This document shows positions 6,430-10,371 of a stretch of 10,371 bases of DNA, in pieces. Origin of the DNA: Desulfocapsa sp. (GTDB lineage: Bacteria > Desulfobacterota > Desulfobulbia > Desulfobulbales > Desulfocapsaceae). The notes beneath the pieces are model-generated. The model searched no databases, was not told where the DNA came from, and worked only from the letters and a program-made list of their open reading frames with translations. The position numbers and the translations under genes were made by a program. Position 1 is the first letter of the stretch; every line of letters starts with the position of its first letter. The stretch spans positions 1 through 10,371 of the forward strand of contig DAOVZA010000037.1 in NCBI GenBank assembly GCA_030635405.1, written 5' to 3'.

Positions 6430-7794
6430 CTAATTAGTTATGAGTTGATCTTCACTGGAAAGGTTCATGTTTGGAAACTGGCCAATGGCATTTTCGAGGC
6501 TTGCAAGTGACTTATTAAAATCAAAGAAGGTTGTTACAAGGTTACTTTTTGCTTTACTAAAGCGCAACTGGGCATCATTGAACTCAATCATATCTCCAAG
6601 TCCAGTCTTGTAACGTCCATCAGCAAGAGAAAGGTTTTCACTGGCAAGTTTAACAATTTTATCAGCTAGAAAAACAGATTCTCTTTTTTCCTGGGCAAGA
6701 TGATAACTATCAGTAACCTGTTGAGTGGCAGTTAGCATGATGTCGTGCAATCGTGCCTGAGCACTTCTCAGATATGATTTCGCTTCGGCTACTTCTCCAT
6801 CAGTGCGCATTCCTGAAAAAAACTCCCATGTCAAGCCAACGCCAAGCTGCCATTGGTTCTGAAATGTGGCAAGGTCTGTTTCGTAGGCATTGTATGTGCC
6901 GTTGGCTCCAATTACAGGCCAGTAGTCACCATGTGCAGACGTGAGTAAGGCTTCTGATGCTTCAATTTCTCTTTCTGCCATGATAAGATCTGGCCGTTGC
7001 AGCGATGCTCTTTGTAATAAATCTTCGAGTGTCCCCGGGATATCAGCAAGTAAGGTTTTGAATTCTGACAGGTCATTGTTACTGTTTGAGACCTGATAGC
7101 TTCCGTTGTTGGGTTTTGTGCCGATTGTTTTTTCCAGGTGTACTTTGGCTGATTTTAATCCAAACTTACTTTGTAAAAGTAACAGGTTGGCATCGGCCAG
7201 CTCTACTTCGGCATTAGTGACATCTATTTTGGATTTAACTCCGGCCTTATAATATTCAACTGCTCGTTCATGGTGTTTTGTGTAGGAGTTAACCTGTTCA
7301 GTGGCAACTTGAATAAGATAAGATTTGGAAAGGACATCGTAGTAGGACGCTTTGACTGAATAGACAAGGTTTGATCCAACTGAATTTAAATATGCCCTTG
7401 CTGATTCTACCTGTTTGCCAGCAGCAGATATCGCCCCTGTTGTCTTTCCAAAATCAAAGATAAGTTGATCCGCGCTAAGTGTTCCTGACAGGACACTGTC
7501 TTCATCGGTGGGGGTTAGGTCCTCAATATGAACAAGTGCTGCCTGAGCTGATGCAGAAAGACGTGGAAGATAACCACTTGCAGCCTGAGTACTTCTACCC
7601 TCAGCAGCCCATATCTGGCTACGAGCATCGTCAACGCCTGGGTTGTGGATAAGAGCAATCTCAATAAATTGTTCAAGATCAATAACAGGAGTGCTGTTTA
7701 CACTGTCACTCTGTGCATGGACAGTGAGTCCAATGGTGCAAAACGGGATAACAAAAGAAAATACTTTTAGTGAGGGATGCATAAAATTATCCAT
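6430..7794 (-). CDS. TolC-family outer membrane efflux protein
   Basis: 454-aa outer-membrane factor forming a trimeric beta-barrel and periplasmic alpha-tunnel, the exit duct of a tripartite pump. A signal peptide runs to about residue 27 with an AHA-Q cleavage site and no lipobox cysteine, so it is not a lipoprotein of the OprM type. Two internally repeated OEP units are visible: one contains YYKAGVKSKIDVTNAEVEL (181-199), the other RYKTGLGDMIEFNDAQL (394-410), the standard helical-repeat signature of the family. Long polar helices flank both, and F/W-rich segments near 104-116 and 316-326 fit barrel strands. The Shine-Dalgarno sequence is weak, and the ATG at codon 5 is an alternative start. 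It follows the RND pump gene by 16 nt and precedes the MscS-type channel gene by 3 nt, consistent with one operon. It most likely partners the adjacent pump. Confidence 0.93.
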   Translation of the reverse strand: MDNFMHPSLKVFSFVIPFCTIGLTVHAQSDSVNSTPVIDLEQFIEIALIHNPGVDDARSQIWAAEGRSTQAASGYLPRLSASAQAALVHIEDLTPTDEDSVLSGTLSADQLIFDFGKTTGAISAAGKQVESARAYLNSVGSNLVYSVKASYYDVLSKSYLIQVATEQVNSYTKHHERAVEYYKAGVKSKIDVTNAEVELADANLLLLQSKFGLKSAKVHLEKTIGTKPNNGSYQVSNSNNDLSEFKTLLADIPGTLEDLLQRASLQRPDLIMAEREIEASEALLTSAHGDYWPVIGANGTYNAYETDLATFQNQWQLGVGLTWEFFSGMRTDGEVAEAKSYLRSAQARLHDIMLTATQQVTDSYHLAQEKRESVFLADKIVKLASENLSLADGRYKTGLGDMIEFNDAQLRFSKAKSNLVTTFFDFNKSLASLENAIGQFPNMNLSSEDQLITN

Positions 7795-7810
7795 GTGTTC
7801 TTTTTACTGA

Positions 7811-10371
7811 TTAAATCATTTCACGATTTCGAATTTCATCTTCTACACTTACGAATTTTTCTCGAAGCGTTTCAAGGAGGACATAAATAACAGGAACAAG
7901 CAGAGTTGAGACAAAAGTTGCTGCGATCATTCCACCTACGATGACCACGCCGATAGACCTCATGCTTACGGCTCCAGCACCGGTAGCAAGAGCCAGAGGG
8001 AGAGTACCCAGAAGGAAAGAGATAATTGTCATCATGATGGGTCTGAAGCGTAAGTGTGCCGCACTGGAAGCTGATTCAATTATGGATAGTCCAGATTCTC
8101 GCTGTTCTTTGCAGAATTCAATGATAAGAATAGCATTTTTGGTGGACATACCAATGAGGAGTATCAGTCCAACCTGGGCAAAAAGATTATTTTCAACCCC
8201 GGTAATCAATTGAGCAATGAGTGCTCCCATCATGACAAGTGGAACAGGGATTAGAATCATAATTGGAAGAACCCAACTTTCAAACTGAGCACAGAGAAAG
8301 AGATAGACTGCTAGAATTGCAAAAGTGAACACATAGATTGTCATGTTTCCGGCGAGAAGTTCCTGATAGGACATGCCCGACCAGTCGAAACCAAATGTCT
8401 TTGAAGGAGGGAGTACCTGTTTTGAAATCTCATCCATGGCGGTCATAGCCTGGCCTGAACTGTATCCCGGTGCAGCGCTACCGTTGATAGTGATTGAACG
8501 GTACATATTATAATGGGTCAGGTTTTGTGGTCCGGTTTCAAAACTGGTTTTTACAAGAGTTGAAAGTGGAACCATATCCCCTTTGTAGTTTTTGACGAAA
8601 AGCTTGTCTATGTCGTTTACCTGACTCCTGAATTTTTTATCGGCCTGTATAAAAACTTTATAGACTTTACCGTATTTTGAAAAATCATTGACGTAGTAGG
8701 ATCCAAAATAAGCCTGCATGGTTGAATATAACTCAGCCATCTCAACGCCAAGTGCCGCTGCCTTTTTACGGTCAACATCAATCGCAAGCATCGGGTAATT
8801 GGGGGCATATGTTGTGTATGCCATTGCAATACGTGGATCCTTATTGGCTGCAGCGATGAGCTGGCTTGAGTAATCTACAAAAGTATCAAGATCTCCTGAA
8901 AGATAATCCTGAAGCCTGAAATCAAAGCCACCAACAGTACCAAGACCTGGAATACCAGGAACATTAAAGGCAACCACAGACGCCTCTGTGATTGTCTGTC
9001 CCTGTATGTTTATGGCTTTTATGATGGCATCAACCTGAAGTTCAGGCGCCGTCCGTTCTTCCCAAGGTGTAAGGGTGATAAATCCTGCACCAGACGAGGA
9101 ATCCATGCTTGAAGTGAGAATATTAAAGCCATCTATGATGACAAGATTTTTGATACCGGGGATATTTAAAATGAGTTCTTCAAAGTCACGTCGCACAGCT
9201 GCCGTCTTTTCAATGGAAGACCCAGGCTTGAGGTTAAACATGACCATCAACGCACCTTTGTCTTCTTCGGGGATAAAGCCTGAAGGGATAATGGTGAAAA
9301 GATAGTAGGTGCCAAAGAGAAGGCCGACAAAGACAAGCATCACCAGGTATCGTATTTTAATGAGAAAATCCACTATGACACTGTAGATCTCTGTCGTTTT
9401 GTTGAAGAATATATCAAAGAGTTTGAAAATGATAAATTTCTTCTGGCCAGCAATTTTTCTCTTAATCAGAATCGCAGCAAGAGCTGGGGAGAGTGACAGT
9501 GAGTTTACAGAAGAAATGAGTACGGCAAAACAGATGGTGAGTGCAAACTGTCTGTAAATTGAGCCTGTAAGGCCAGGCATAAAAGAAACCGGCACAAAAA
9601 CGGCCACAAGAACAAGGGTGGTGGCGATAATTGGCCCGATGAGTTGAAGCATCGTTTTCTTAACAACCTGAGGGATGGTCAGTTCAGGTTCTTCACTAGA
9701 GATTCTTTCCACATTCTCCACAACCAGAATAACATCATCAACCACAATACCAATAGCAAGAATAAGACCGAAAAGGGTGAGAAAATTGATGGAGAATCCA
9801 GCACCCTGAAGTGCTGCAAAAGTGCCGACAAGTGATACCGGAATTGCTACAACTGCAATGATGGTGGGACGAATGGATCCAAGAAACAATAAAATAGTGA
9901 GTACCACCAGAACCACAGCAACAATAAGTGTTTCTATAACGTTATCGATTGCAACCTTAACAAACAGCGTTGTATCGTAGGGGATGGAATATTCGACACC
10001 GTCTGGAAAGCGAGCTTGCAGCTCATCCATCTTTTTGGCGACGGCTTCTTTGATCTTTAGTGAATTGGAGCCAGGCAGCTGATAAATACCGATTAGGGCG
10101 GCCTGTTTTTTGTTTACAAGGGCGTTCCAGTCATAACTTTCAGAACCCAGTTCGACGGTGGCAACATCCTTAAGATATACAAGTGTTCCGTCATCTTTGA
10201 ATTTAACAACGATCTTCTCAAATTCTCCTACTTGAGTAAGTCTGCCCTCAGAAGTGAGGACAAATTCAACCTGCTGGTTTTTGAAGGTTGGAGGTGAGCC
10301 TATTCGACCAATAGCTGCCTGTTTGTTTTGAGATTGTATAGATTTGACAATGTCGTTGGGGCTGAGACCAA
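7811..10371 (-). CDS. RND efflux pump, HAE-1/AcrB-like (5' end outside window)
   Basis: Inner-membrane proton-driven exporter. The frame stays open to the right edge; the ATG at 10030 is internal, because upstream codons encode AcrB-like porter-domain sequence (GLSPNDIV, then LKDVATVELG and IYQLPGSNSLKIKEAV). 852 residues are visible. The proton-relay aspartates are in VDDVILVVENVER (visible residues 211-212) and the relay lysine is in GMSTKNAILIIEF (visible residue 744). Both sit at a constant offset of 196 from AcrB D407/D408 and K940, so about 196 N-terminal residues are missing and the full protein would be about 1048 aa, normal for the family. Other family blocks are SIYRQFALTI and, near the C-terminus, RFRPIMMT with TGAGA. 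It pairs with the TolC-like gene downstream. The adaptor protein is expected upstream, outside the window. Substrate range is unknown. Confidence 0.95.
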   Translation of the reverse strand, partial: GLSPNDIVKSIQSQNKQAAIGRIGSPPTFKNQQVEFVLTSEGRLTQVGEFEKIVVKFKDDGTLVYLKDVATVELGSESYDWNALVNKKQAALIGIYQLPGSNSLKIKEAVAKKMDELQARFPDGVEYSIPYDTTLFVKVAIDNVIETLIVAVVLVVLTILLFLGSIRPTIIAVVAIPVSLVGTFAALQGAGFSINFLTLFGLILAIGIVVDDVILVVENVERISSEEPELTIPQVVKKTMLQLIGPIIATTLVLVAVFVPVSFMPGLTGSIYRQFALTICFAVLISSVNSLSLSPALAAILIKRKIAGQKKFIIFKLFDIFFNKTTEIYSVIVDFLIKIRYLVMLVFVGLLFGTYYLFTIIPSGFIPEEDKGALMVMFNLKPGSSIEKTAAVRRDFEELILNIPGIKNLVIIDGFNILTSSMDSSSGAGFITLTPWEERTAPELQVDAIIKAINIQGQTITEASVVAFNVPGIPGLGTVGGFDFRLQDYLSGDLDTFVDYSSQLIAAANKDPRIAMAYTTYAPNYPMLAIDVDRKKAAALGVEMAELYSTMQAYFGSYYVNDFSKYGKVYKVFIQADKKFRSQVNDIDKLFVKNYKGDMVPLSTLVKTSFETGPQNLTHYNMYRSITINGSAAPGYSSGQAMTAMDEISKQVLPPSKTFGFDWSGMSYQELLAGNMTIYVFTFAILAVYLFLCAQFESWVLPIMILIPVPLVMMGALIAQLITGVENNLFAQVGLILLIGMSTKNAILIIEFCKEQRESGLSIIESASSAAHLRFRPIMMTIISFLLGTLPLALATGAGAVSMRSIGVVIVGGMIAATFVSTLLVPVIYVLLETLREKFVSVEDEIRNREMI

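Noticed and set aside
10020..10030. ATG at 10030 as the true start of the RND gene
   Set aside because: The frame is open to the window edge and the upstream codons encode conserved AcrB-like porter-domain sequence; a pump starting here would lack about 310 residues.

Overview
The window looks like chromosomal DNA from a moderately AT-rich Gram-negative (diderm) bacterium. The evidence is an RND inner-membrane pump, a TolC-type outer-membrane channel with a signal peptide, and a large MscS-family channel. The style of the proteins and intergenic regions would fit a Desulfobacterota (deltaproteobacterial, Desulfobulbales-like) organism, but that placement is an impression; no marker gene here settles it. 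I see no mobile element, CRISPR array, tRNA or rRNA.

Layout. Positions 1-280 (minus) hold the N-terminal 93 residues of an MFS transporter that runs off the left edge. Its start codon lies directly against a promoter-like TTGACA-N17-CATGAT, with no Shine-Dalgarno sequence. Positions 281-652 are a divergent intergenic region. It carries a sigma-54-type -24/-12 candidate (580-595) and, upstream, a widely spaced perfect 8-bp inverted repeat (447-454 and 490-497). Positions 653-1195 (plus) hold two small membrane-protein genes (64 and 99 aa) with near-identical translation-start contexts. Their proteins share an alignable core, so they look like diverged tandem duplicates. A very strong intrinsic terminator follows (1231-1275), and then a possible 53-aa membrane micro-protein (1292-1453).

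The rest of the window is transcribed from the minus strand. Read in the direction of transcription, it contains an RND (HAE-1/AcrB-like) pump truncated at the right edge (7811-10371), then a TolC-family outer-membrane factor 16 nt later (6430-7794), then a 774-aa MscS-family channel 3 nt after that (4102-6426), and after an 83-nt gap a glycogen/alpha-glucan phosphorylase (1478-4018). The first three are spaced like one operon. The periplasmic adaptor of the tripartite pump is not visible and would be expected just beyond the right edge.

How they work together: RND plus OMF form the inner- and outer-membrane parts of a tripartite efflux pump. The MscS channel in the same transcript suggests a link between export and turgor or envelope-tension relief. 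The phosphorylase is a carbon-reserve enzyme and may have its own promoter. The least explained part is the two-gene small membrane-protein unit with its candidate sigma-54 control region. It does not match any family I can name.
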